Positions 7,827-14,795 are shown, counted from the stretch's first letter. The stretch: DNA of 15,463 nucleotides from Clostridia bacterium (GCA_016295665.1 JAEDKS010000046.1:1-15463), one strand, 5' to 3'. Notes: a model not told the origin generated them from the sequence alone. Translations and numbers: made by a program.

Positions 7827-7874
7827 TCAAGCGTTGGCTCAGCCACAGAAATTTTGCAGAAAGGAGGCCGTGCT

Positions 7875-7997
7875 ATGAGCAACTGGATGAACACCAATCG
7901 CATCGAAACCGCAGCTCGTCTTTTGAACGTGGCGTTCTTTGGACCCGCTCTGCCTATTTGCGGCCTTTTCTGCTGGAACAGGAGCCGGAGGATGTAG
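7875..7997 (+). CDS. Small leader ORF (40 aa) upstream of the ABC exporter
   Basis: A 40-codon ORF starting MSNWMNTNRIETAARLL and ending WNRSRRM, with a perfect AGGAGG (7862-7867) 7 nt before its ATG. It follows a consensus promoter by about 42 nt and is followed 23 nt later by an intrinsic terminator. The ABC genes come after that. I do not recognise the peptide. It has a mildly hydrophobic middle (about residues 19-33) and a basic end, but no clear signal or membrane anchor. Its position suggests that translation itself is the signal, as with BmrB, the leader peptide of B. subtilis bmrCD. Codons 28-31 contain the antiterminator segment. It could instead be a functional small membrane protein; the alternative pairings favour the leader role. 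Confidence 0.72.
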   Translation: MSNWMNTNRIETAARLLNVAFFGPALPICGLFCWNRSRRM

Positions 7998-8020
7998 CCC
8001 GGCCTCCCGAGTGCAATTTC

Positions 8021-8056
8021 AGCGCCAGGTCGCAATCGTGCGGCCTGGCGCTTTTT
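8021..8056 (+). terminator. Intrinsic terminator/attenuator between leader ORF and ABC genes
   Basis: AGCGCCAGG (8021-8029) pairs perfectly with CCTGGCGCT (8044-8052). Inside, CGCA (8031-8034) pairs with TGCG (8039-8042) around an ATCG loop, with a single T-G opposition between the two helices. The stem is followed directly by a T run (8052-8056). It lies 23 nt after the leader stop and 54 nt before the first ABC start, in the same transcription unit. Confidence 0.88.
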
Positions 8057-8110
8057 CATACCCCATCCCCCCGTTTCCGACCCGACCGATTGAATCGAAA
8101 GGAGTCCCCC

Positions 8111-9943
8111 ATGAACAAGAAACAGACGCCCATCCAGGCCATGCTCGCGCTGGTCAGAAGCAACTGGGGCAGCTTTCTGGGCGCCATGATCGCCACCGTC
8201 ATGATCGTTCTGATCGGCTTTGCCCAGCCCATGCTGCTGGCGGAGACCATCGACTGCGTGCTGGGCAACGAGCCGTCCTCCATGCCGGAGTTCCTGCTGG
8301 CACCCATCCGGGCCATGGGCGGACGCGACTTTCTCCGGGCCCATCTGTGGATGATGGCCCTGGCGCTGGTGCTGCTGTATCTGGTCAACGGCGTGTTCAG
8401 CTACCTGAAGGGCCGCCTGACCGCCGTCGCCAGCGAAAACATCGCCAAGAAGCTGCGCACCGACCTCTATGGACACCTGCAGCACCTGCCCTTCGCCTAT
8501 CATGTGAAGGCGGAGACCGGTGACCTGATTCAGCGCTGCACCTCCGACGTGGACACCATCCGCCGCTTCCTCTCCGTCCAACTGATGGAGGTGGTCAACG
8601 CGCTGCTGATGGTCGCCATCGCCCTGACCATCCTGCTGGGACGCAACGTGTCCCTGACGCTGTACTCCATGCTGCTGGTGCCCGGCCTGTTCCTGTTCGC
8701 CATGTGGTTCTTCCGCAGGGTGCACAAGGGCTTCAAGGTGATGGACGAGGCGGAGGGCAGGATGTCCACCGTGCTGCAGGAGAATCTGACCGGTGTGCGC
8801 GTGGTGCGCGCCTTCGGACAGCAGCAGCGCGAGGTGGAGAAGTTTGACGAGCGCAACGCCGACTTCCGGGGCAAGGCCCGGTATCTCAACGACCTGCTGG
8901 CGGTGTACTGGGGCGGCGGCGACGCCATCTCGTACGCCCAGTCCCTCATCACCCTGCTGCTGTGCGTGTTCTACGCCATCGACGGGAAAATCACGGTGGG
9001 TGAGCTGATCGTGTTCACCAGCTATGTGGGCCAGCTGCTGTTCCCCATCCGTCAGCTGGGGCGCACCCTGTCCGACATGGGCAAGAGCATCGTGTCCATG
9101 GAGCGCGTGCAGGCCATTCTTCAGGAGCCTGCCGAGCCCGAGGAGCCGGACGCGGTGAAGCCTGATCTGCACGGCGACATCGTGTTCGACCACGTGTCCT
9201 TCGCCTATCCGGACGACCATGTGCCGGTGCTGGAGGATCTGACCTTCACCATCCCCGCCGGATCCACCACCGCGATTCTGGGCTCCACCGGCAGCGGCAA
9301 GAGCACCATGATGTACCTGCTGCAGCGGCTCTACGAGCCCACCGGCGGCACCATCACCATCGGCGGCGTGGACATCCGAACCATCGACCGGCACTACCTG
9401 CGGCAGCATGTGGGCCTGATTCTGCAGGAGCCCTTCCTGTACAGCAAGACCATCCGCGACAACGTGGGCATCGCGGAGCGGGAGCCCTCCATGGCGGGCA
9501 TCGAGCACGCCGCGGCGGTGGCTGCGGCCTCCGACTTCATCGCCCGCAGCGACAAGGGATATGACACGGTGGTGGGCGAGCGGGGCGTGACGCTCTCCGG
9601 CGGACAGAAGCAGCGCATCGCCATTGCCCGCACCCTGATGAAGCCCAATGACATTCTGATCTTCGACGACTCCCTCTCCGCCGTGGACACCGAGACCGAC
9701 GCGCAGATCCGCGCCGCCCTCGCCCATGAGCAGAAGGGAATCACCACCCTCATCATCAGTCACCGCATCACCACCCTCAGCCAGGCCGACCTGATTCTGG
9801 TGCTGGAGAACGGGCGCATCACCCAGCAGGGCACCCATGAGCAGCTCTGCCGCCAGCCCGGTCTGTACCAGCGCATCAACAGCATCCAGAGCGCCCTGGA
9901 GGAGGAACTGAACGACGCCATTGCAAAGGAGGCGAACAACTGA
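8111..9943 (+). CDS. ABC exporter half-transporter, subunit with degenerate Walker B (BmrC-like)
   Basis: A 610-residue ABC half-exporter. The transmembrane domain (about 15-320) has helices around 21-45, 78-98, 158-178, 183-203 and 275-292. The nucleotide-binding domain has Walker A GSTGSGKST (391-399), Q-loop LILQEP (Q439), signature LSGGQ (495-499), Walker B ILIFDD (515-520) and H-loop H551. The residue after the Walker B Asp is D520 instead of the catalytic Glu, the change seen in one subunit of heterodimeric exporters such as BmrCD, LmrCD and TM287/288. The start at 8111 is set by AAAGGAG (8098-8104) with 6 nt spacing. Its stop overlaps the start of the second ABC gene (TGATG), so the two are translationally coupled. 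Export of drugs or toxic compounds is likely; substrate unknown. Confidence 0.93.
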   Translation: MNKKQTPIQAMLALVRSNWGSFLGAMIATVMIVLIGFAQPMLLAETIDCVLGNEPSSMPEFLLAPIRAMGGRDFLRAHLWMMALALVLLYLVNGVFSYLKGRLTAVASENIAKKLRTDLYGHLQHLPFAYHVKAETGDLIQRCTSDVDTIRRFLSVQLMEVVNALLMVAIALTILLGRNVSLTLYSMLLVPGLFLFAMWFFRRVHKGFKVMDEAEGRMSTVLQENLTGVRVVRAFGQQQREVEKFDERNADFRGKARYLNDLLAVYWGGGDAISYAQSLITLLLCVFYAIDGKITVGELIVFTSYVGQLLFPIRQLGRTLSDMGKSIVSMERVQAILQEPAEPEEPDAVKPDLHGDIVFDHVSFAYPDDHVPVLEDLTFTIPAGSTTAILGSTGSGKSTMMYLLQRLYEPTGGTITIGGVDIRTIDRHYLRQHVGLILQEPFLYSKTIRDNVGIAEREPSMAGIEHAAAVAAASDFIARSDKGYDTVVGERGVTLSGGQKQRIAIARTLMKPNDILIFDDSLSAVDTETDAQIRAALAHEQKGITTLIISHRITTLSQADLILVLENGRITQQGTHEQLCRQPGLYQRINSIQSALEEELNDAIAKEANN

Positions 9944-11709
9944 TGCAGGCCTTTCAGGAGGAGGACTATACCAAACGGTTTGACCTGTCCCTGTGGAAGA
10001 AGCTGCTGCGCATCGCCCGGCCCTTCCACCGGAATCTGTACCTCATCATGGGCACCATGGCCCTGAGCGCGTTCATCGACGTGGCCATGCCCCTGATGAA
10101 CTCCTACGCCATCGACAACTTCATCGCCCGCAGCACCCGGGAGGGGCTGCCGGTCTTTGCGGCGGTGTACATCCTGTTCATCCTGCTGCAGGTCGGGGCG
10201 ATCTTTACCTTTCTGCACCAGTCGGGCTATGTGGAAACCGGCGTGGTGTACCTGATTCGGAGCAAGGGCTTCCGCAAGCTGCAGGAGCTGCCCTTCTCCT
10301 ACTACGACCGGATGCCCGTGGGCTACCTCATGTCCCGCCTGACCAATGATACCCAGCGCCTGGGCGATACCATCGGCTGGTCGCTGGTGGATCTGTGCTG
10401 GGGCGCGGTGTACCTGGTGCTCTGCCCCATCATGATGTTTGTCATCAACTGGAAGCTGACGCTGGTGGTGCTGCTGGTGCTGCCGCCGCTGGCGTTCATC
10501 AGCTGGAAGTTCCAGAAGGGGATTCTGTCCAGCTATCGTCTGGTGCGCAAGCACAACAGCGAGATCACCGGCGCCTTCAACGAGGGCATCAACGGTGCCA
10601 AGACCACCAAGACGCTGGTGCGCGAGGAGATGAACATCGAGGAGTTCGAGGGCACGGCGGAGGGCATGCGCAAGGCATCCGTCCGGGCGGCGACCCTCAG
10701 CGCCCTGTTCCTGCCCATCGTGGTGAGCCTGGGCAGTCTGGCGACGGCCTACGCCCTGTGGATGAGCGGTGAGGACTACCTGGCGACGCTGGCGGGCTCC
10801 GCGGCGACCATGGGCATGACCATCGGCACCATTCAGGTGTTCTTCAGCTACACCGTCCAGTTCTTCCAGCCTGTGCGCGACATCGCCCGCATCTTCGCGG
10901 AGCTCCAGTCCAGCCAGGCGGCGGCGGAGCGCGTCATCTCCCTGCTGGAGACGGAGCCCGACATCGTGGACAGCCCCGAGGTGGAGGCCACGTTCGGTGA
11001 CAACTTCCACCCGAAGAAGGAAAACTGGCCCGTGCTCCGGGGCGACATCGACTTCGAGGACGTGACCTTCCGCTACAGGGACGGGGAGAAGGTGCTGGAG
11101 CACTTCAACCTCCATGTGAAGCACGGACAGACCATCGCGCTGGTGGGCGAGACCGGCAGCGGCAAGAGCACCATCGTGAATCTGGTCTGCCGCTTCTACG
11201 AGCCCACGGAGGGCCGCATCCTCATCGACGGCGCGGATTACCGCACCCGCAGCCAGCTCTGGCTGCAGTCGAACCTGGGCTATGTGCTGCAGTCGCCCCA
11301 CCTGTTCTCCGGCACCGTGGCGGAGAACATCCGCTACGGGCGTCCCGACGCCTCCGACGAGGCGGTGCGGGAGGCGGCCCGGATGGTGGGCGCTGAGCCC
11401 TTCATCCTGAAGATGAAGGACGGCTACGATGCGCAGGTGGGCGAGGGCGGCAACCGCCTCTCCACCGGGCAGAAGCAGCTGATCTCCTTCGCCCGGGCCA
11501 TTCTGTGCAACCCGACCATATTCGTGCTGGACGAGGCCACCTCCTCCGTGGACACGGAAACCGAGCAGCTGATTCAGACGGCGATTCAGAAGGTGCTGTC
11601 CGGGCGCACGAGCTTCATCATCGCGCACCGGCTCTCCACCATCCGCTCCGCCGACCGGATTCTGGTGATTCAGAACGGCACCGTCATCGAGGCACGCACC
11701 GGCAGCTGA
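9943..11709 (+). CDS. ABC exporter half-transporter, catalytic subunit (BmrD-like), C terminus frameshifted
   Basis: A 588-residue partner half-exporter. Transmembrane helices lie around 33-52, 70-92, 148-168, 171-188, 253-273 and 285-305. The nucleotide-binding domain has Walker A GETGSGKST (402-410), Q-loop VLQSP (Q450), signature LSTGQ (506-510), Walker B IFVLDE with catalytic E531, and H-loop H562. The altered signature pairs with the degenerate Walker B of the other subunit, and its intact Walker B pairs with that subunit's LSGGQ. This leaves one competent ATP site. AGGAGG (9927-9932) precedes the ATG by 10 nt. After GTVIE the frame breaks to ARTGS and a stop. The expected tail (GTHRQLIAKQGYYYQLY) continues in another frame to 11795, so about 35 residues are lost. 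All catalytic motifs precede the break. Confidence 0.93.
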   Translation: MQAFQEEDYTKRFDLSLWKKLLRIARPFHRNLYLIMGTMALSAFIDVAMPLMNSYAIDNFIARSTREGLPVFAAVYILFILLQVGAIFTFLHQSGYVETGVVYLIRSKGFRKLQELPFSYYDRMPVGYLMSRLTNDTQRLGDTIGWSLVDLCWGAVYLVLCPIMMFVINWKLTLVVLLVLPPLAFISWKFQKGILSSYRLVRKHNSEITGAFNEGINGAKTTKTLVREEMNIEEFEGTAEGMRKASVRAATLSALFLPIVVSLGSLATAYALWMSGEDYLATLAGSAATMGMTIGTIQVFFSYTVQFFQPVRDIARIFAELQSSQAAAERVISLLETEPDIVDSPEVEATFGDNFHPKKENWPVLRGDIDFEDVTFRYRDGEKVLEHFNLHVKHGQTIALVGETGSGKSTIVNLVCRFYEPTEGRILIDGADYRTRSQLWLQSNLGYVLQSPHLFSGTVAENIRYGRPDASDEAVREAARMVGAEPFILKMKDGYDAQVGEGGNRLSTGQKQLISFARAILCNPTIFVLDEATSSVDTETEQLIQTAIQKVLSGRTSFIIAHRLSTIRSADRILVIQNGTVIEARTGS

Positions 11710-11795
11710 TTGCGAAGCAGGGCTACTACTATCAGCTCTACACCAACCAGTTCCAGGAGGAGCAGGGGATGGAGATCCTCGGCGGAAACGCATAG
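11691..11795 (+). other. Out-of-frame C-terminal tail of the second ABC subunit
   Basis: Read from 11691, the DNA encodes GTHRQLIAKQGYYYQLYTNQ and then 14 more residues to a TAG at 11793-11795. GTH-xx-L followed by GxYxxLY is the normal end of ABC exporters of this family. The frame differs by one base from the upstream gene, with the junction at about 11689-11694 near a GG. Loss of one G from a GGG run would explain it. Confidence 0.85.
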
Positions 11796-11805
11796 CCGCA
11801 CAGCA

Positions 11806-11833
11806 AAAACGGATGGCGCGCGCCATCCGTTTT
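11806..11833. terminator. Bidirectional terminator, perfect 28-bp palindrome
   Basis: AAAACGGATGGCGC (11806-11819) is followed at once by its exact reverse complement GCGCCATCCGTTTT (11820-11833). The A and T ends provide U tracts in both directions. It lies 10 nt after the restored ABC stop and 17 nt before the stop of the M42 peptidase gene, serving both operons. Confidence 0.88.
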
Positions 11834-11850
11834 CGCGTTCGTTCAGCGGC

Positions 11851-12939
11851 TCAGAAGCCCCGGATGATCTCCGGCGTCAGCGCCTTCACGGTCTCCACCG
11901 CCACCTGCACCGTGCTGTCAAAGTCAGCGTAGGAGGTGATGCAGTTCATGGAATGGATGTACCTCACGGGCACACCAGCCACCACCACGGGGGTGCCGAA
12001 CTCGAGGGCGCCGTTGATGATGGCCGCGTCGTTGCCGCCGCCCTCCCGGACGGAGGCCTGCACCGGCAGCTGCTTTCGCTCCGCCAGGTCAAGCACGAAG
12101 CGCTGATAGCGCGGCGAGCAGATGACGGACACGTCCATGAACCGGAACATGGGCCCCTTCTTCAGCGCGGTCTGAATGGCGTAGGGCTCGGTGAAGGTAT
12201 CGTCGGCGGGGCAGCCCTCAAAGACGAAGGCAATGTCCGGCTTTGCGTGGTGCACGGAGGCCTTGCAGCCCCTTTCGCCCACCTCCTCCTGGGAGGAGAA
12301 CACGCCCACCACGTCCACCGGCAGCTCCACGCCATCCAGGCGGCGCAGCGTCTCAATCAGCGCCGCCACGCCGATGCGGCAGTCGAAGGCCTTGCCGAAA
12401 ATCACGTCATGGGCCTCGTCGATGCGGCAGCGGGTGGCGGGCACCACGGGCTCACCGATGCGGATGTGGTAGTTGTTCACCGCGTCCTCGGCGCTGGTGG
12501 CGCCCACGTCGATGACGAACCCGGAAATCTCCGGCACGCCGCCGCTGGCCTTCTCTGCCGCGGTCTGGAAGTGAACCGGCTTGGCGGCGATGATGCCGGG
12601 GATGTACTCGCCCAGGGCGTTGCGCACCAGCACATCCGCCGAGGCCAGCGCGTTGCGACTCCAGCCGCCGATGGTGACGAAGCGCAGGGTGCCGTTGGGC
12701 TTGATGGAATGGATCATGAAGCCCACCTCGTCGCTGTGGGCGTCCAGCATCAGAACGGGCTTGCCGCCGGTGTTGCCCCGGCGGTGGATGTACAGGTTGC
12801 GCAGGTGATCCTCCTCGATGTCGCCCAGATCCGACGACCACTTCCGGATGACCTCCAGCACGTCGTCCTCAAAGCCCGAGGGGCCGAAGGCGTCGGACAG
12901 CTCCCGGATCATCCGCAGGTTTTCCGCTTTGGTGCTCAT
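11851..12939 (-). CDS. M42 family metallopeptidase (glutamyl aminopeptidase/endoglucanase-like)
   Basis: A 362-residue cytosolic aminopeptidase of the M42 family, which forms large tetrahedral dodecamers that trim peptides. The di-metal site is readable: LDAHSDEVGF gives H68 and catalytic D70, AFDCRIG gives bridging D186, SSQEEVGERG gives catalytic E218 and ligand E219, FVFEGCPADD gives E241, and RYIHSMN gives H329. GGGNDAA (300-306) is also typical. Two starts are close: the ATG at 12945 overlaps the upstream stop, but it has only 1 nt between it and AGGAGG (12947-12952). The ATG at 12939 has 7 nt and is preferred. It is the second gene of a two-gene operon with the creatininase-family gene. 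M42 members vary in specificity, so the exact substrate is not assigned. Confidence 0.93.
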   Translation of the reverse strand: MSTKAENLRMIRELSDAFGPSGFEDDVLEVIRKWSSDLGDIEEDHLRNLYIHRRGNTGGKPVLMLDAHSDEVGFMIHSIKPNGTLRFVTIGGWSRNALASADVLVRNALGEYIPGIIAAKPVHFQTAAEKASGGVPEISGFVIDVGATSAEDAVNNYHIRIGEPVVPATRCRIDEAHDVIFGKAFDCRIGVAALIETLRRLDGVELPVDVVGVFSSQEEVGERGCKASVHHAKPDIAFVFEGCPADDTFTEPYAIQTALKKGPMFRFMDVSVICSPRYQRFVLDLAERKQLPVQASVREGGGNDAAIINGALEFGTPVVVAGVPVRYIHSMNCITSYADFDSTVQVAVETVKALTPEIIRGF

Positions 12940-12941
12940 GC

Positions 12942-13733
12942 TCATTCCTCCTTGCCCGGCAGCGGTGCGCGCTGCAGGGCCTCGATGAAGTCCCGGGTGT
13001 AGTCCGCCATGACATTCAGCATCTCCACGCCCCATTCCCGTGTGGCCTTGGTGGGCGGGTCGATGCCCATGCCGTGGGCATCCCAGCCGTTGTCGGTGAT
13101 GCGGTGCATGGGGCGGGGGATGGTCACCAGACCGCCCTGGAAGGAAACGCCCGTCCAGCTGGTGCTGGGCAGCTCGTCGGAGATGTCGTTGCGGAAGCCC
13201 TCGGGCTGTGCCAGGTGCTCCGAACGGACGAGGGAGGGGTCAATGCCCAGGATGGCGGCGGTTTCCTCGCCGCCGCCGTGACCGCCCTTCCACTCCGGGC
13301 GCAGCTGACCCGCCAGCAGCCACCAGTTCACGATCGCCAGGTAGGCACCCCGGCGGAACAGGTGGTGTCCGACCATGGTGATGGAGGTGTTGTTGCCGCC
13401 GTGTCCGTTCAGGATGATGAAGCGGCGGAAGCCGTAGTCGAAAAGCTGATCGCAGATGCGCTCCAGCACCAGCTGCAGCCCGTCCACGCCCAGGGACACG
13501 GTGCCGGCAAAGCCGCGCAGGTCCTCGGTAGCGCCATAGGGGAGGGTGGGGGCGATGATGACGTCGGGGAAGCGCTCGTCGAGCAGCTCGGCGATGCGGT
13601 GGGGGATGAGCGTATCCGTGCCCAGTGGCATATGGATGCCGTGGTTTTCGGTGCTGCCCACGGGAATGACCACCGTATCCCGGCGCTTCAGGTAAGCCTC
13701 CACCTCGGGATAGGTCATGCGTTCAAGAAACAT
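12942..13733 (-). CDS. Creatininase-family amidohydrolase
   Basis: A 263-residue member of the creatininase/FAPy-deformylase/MftE fold, usual length. Metal-ligand motifs are visible: IPVGSTENHGIHMPLGTD (23-40) with E29, H31 and D40, ILNGHGGNN (107-115) with H111, and GGHGGGEET (150-158) with E156. The family includes creatinine amidohydrolase, formamidopyrimidine deformylase and the peptidase MftE. Nothing here selects among them, but pairing with an M42 aminopeptidase suggests amide or peptide turnover. The ATG at 13733 has AAAGGAGG (13742-13749) 8 nt upstream. The stop codon region holds the ribosome binding site and start of the M42 gene, so translation is coupled. Confidence 0.92.
   Translation of the reverse strand: MFLERMTYPEVEAYLKRRDTVVIPVGSTENHGIHMPLGTDTLIPHRIAELLDERFPDVIIAPTLPYGATEDLRGFAGTVSLGVDGLQLVLERICDQLFDYGFRRFIILNGHGGNNTSITMVGHHLFRRGAYLAIVNWWLLAGQLRPEWKGGHGGGEETAAILGIDPSLVRSEHLAQPEGFRNDISDELPSTSWTGVSFQGGLVTIPRPMHRITDNGWDAHGMGIDPPTKATREWGVEMLNVMADYTRDFIEALQRAPLPGKEE
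12947..12952 (-). promoter_or_regulatory. Ribosome binding site deciding the M42 start
   Basis: AGGAGG on the minus strand, inside the last codons of the creatininase-family gene. Spacing is 7 nt to the ATG at 12939 but only 1 nt to the ATG at 12945, so the inner ATG is the likelier start. Confidence 0.7.
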
Positions 13734-13759
13734 GGCTGTTGCCTCCTTTGCATAGGGTC

Positions 13760-13768
13760 AGTATAGCA
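13760..13768 (-). promoter_or_regulatory. Extended -10 promoter of the creatininase-M42 operon
   Basis: On the minus strand TGCTATACT forms an extended -10 (TGN plus TATACT). The -35 region 17 nt upstream is poor (TGGCGA). Predicted start near 13753 leaves a leader of about 20 nt containing the ribosome binding site. Confidence 0.55.
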
Positions 13769-13831
13769 CAGCCGGGCGCATTTCGCCAGCTTCAAACGCG
13801 GCTGAGAGGCATTTCATACCGCAAAAAAACA

Positions 13832-13861
13832 TTGCGCACCGCCCTTTTCCTGTGGTAAACT
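13832..13861 (+). promoter_or_regulatory. Probable promoter of the MerR-family gene
   Basis: TTGCGC (13832-13837) and TAAACT (13856-13861) are separated by 18 nt, with TGG just before the -10. It is a moderate match. A 12-bp palindrome, CTTAT-CA-ATAAG (13860-13871), lies at the predicted start. The ribosome binding site GGAGGG (13888-13893) is 7 nt before the ATG. Confidence 0.45.
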
Positions 13862-13900
13862 TATCAATAAGAAAAGGAAAGGGATGCGGAGGGATTTCGG

Positions 13901-14734
13901 ATGAAGCATCTGTCGGTCGGGGAAATGGCGAAGCTGAACCATGTTTCGGAGCAGACGCTCCGGCTGTATGACAGGATGGGGCTGCTGTGCCCCACGGAGC
14001 GCAGCAGCGAAACGGGCTATCGCTACTATGATATACGCCAATGCGCTGTGCTGGACATGATTCAGTACATGAAGGCGCTGGGCATGAGCCTCAAGGACAT
14101 CAGCGCCCAGCTCCAGTCGCCGGACATGGCGAGCCTGGAGTCCATTCTGCATCAGCGGCAGGAGCAGATTGAGGAGGAGATCAGGGCGCTGAAGTTCCAG
14201 CGGCGGGCCATTGAGCGCACGCTGGACAGCTTCGAGCACTACCACACCGCGCCGCCGGACGGCACCATCGTGCTGGAGTACATCGGGCGGCGGCAGATGT
14301 ATGTGGTGGACAGCGGCGAGAACTTCTACGACTACGGCATCGAGGAGTACGAGCGGCTGCTGCGGGAGCTGAAGGACAGCCTGTTTGCGGACAAGCTGCC
14401 GCAGATTTACTTCTGCAACGCGGGCACCGTGCTCAGGCAGGAGCGCTATCTGCGGGAGGAGTACAACGCCACGGAGCTGTTCGTGTTCGTGGACAGGGAG
14501 TTCGTGGACGAGCAGAAGATTGTACCAGTGAAGGCCGGCAACTATCTGTGCATCTACTGTGACAGCTTCTACAAGGAGAAGGAATACGCCAGCCGTCTGC
14601 TCCGAGCGGCCCGGGAGGCGGGCTATCGGATCACCGGGGACTACCTGTGCGAGAGCGTGTCCGACCTGCCGGTTATCGGCACCGCGTCCCGGGGCATGTT
14701 CCTGCGGCTTCAGGTGCCCGTGGCGATGCGCTGA
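13901..14734 (+). CDS. MerR-family regulator with GyrI-like effector domain (BmrR-like)
   Basis: A 277-residue activator/repressor. The N-terminal winged helix (1-70) reads LSVGEMAKLNHVSEQTLRLY, with the RYYD wing at 41-44. A charged helix (about 82-112, RQEQIEEEIRALKFQRRAIER) is the dimerising coiled coil. The C-terminal half (about 120-277) looks like a GyrI/SOUL-type small-molecule binding domain as in BmrR. It includes LEYIGRRQMYVV, GNYLCIYC and a closing LQVPV strand. BmrR-type proteins bind hydrophobic cations or other small ligands and twist a promoter with an over-long spacer. Exactly such a promoter lies 62 nt downstream, before the dehydrogenase gene. It is divergent from the creatininase-M42 operon. 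The ligand is not predictable from sequence. Confidence 0.9.
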   Translation: MKHLSVGEMAKLNHVSEQTLRLYDRMGLLCPTERSSETGYRYYDIRQCAVLDMIQYMKALGMSLKDISAQLQSPDMASLESILHQRQEQIEEEIRALKFQRRAIERTLDSFEHYHTAPPDGTIVLEYIGRRQMYVVDSGENFYDYGIEEYERLLRELKDSLFADKLPQIYFCNAGTVLRQERYLREEYNATELFVFVDREFVDEQKIVPVKAGNYLCIYCDSFYKEKEYASRLLRAAREAGYRITGDYLCESVSDLPVIGTASRGMFLRLQVPVAMR

Positions 14735-14795
14735 GCCCCGGAAAGCCCAGAGAATGCCAATCAGAAAAAATCCTGGAGAAAATGGCAGAAAACAC

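Larger units (their letters stand above)
7862..8056 (+). promoter_or_regulatory. Predicted ribosome-mediated attenuator (leader RNA switch)
   Basis: Four segments can pair alternatively. Segment 1 (7862-7870, the leader Shine-Dalgarno AGGAGGCCG) pairs with segment 2 (7961-7969, CGGCCTTTT), 9 bp including two G-U. Segment 2, shifted slightly (7958-7966, TTGCGGCCT), pairs with segment 3 (8027-8035, AGGTCGCAA), 9 bp including one G-U. Segment 3 lies in the 5' arm of the terminator, whose 3' arm is segment 4 (8039-8052). Segments 2 and 4 share TGCGGCCT exactly. The pairings are seen in the sequence; the switching is inferred by analogy with bmrB-bmrCD and amino-acid leader attenuators. Confidence 0.6.

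Noticed and set aside
7712..9838. Minus-strand extension of the histidine phosphatase frame to about 960 codons
   Set aside because: The added part runs antisense through the leader and the first ABC gene, shows no domain, and the real start with ribosome binding site and RHAE motif is at 7711.
9760..11826. Minus-strand open frame of about 690 codons opposite the second ABC gene
   Set aside because: Low-complexity, His/Gln/Gly-rich shadow of a well-supported ABC gene. Stop codons are rare on this strand because of GC bias.
11710..13002. Plus-strand open frame after the ABC gene
   Set aside because: Antisense to the M42 peptidase gene, crosses a strong terminator, and has no recognisable motif.
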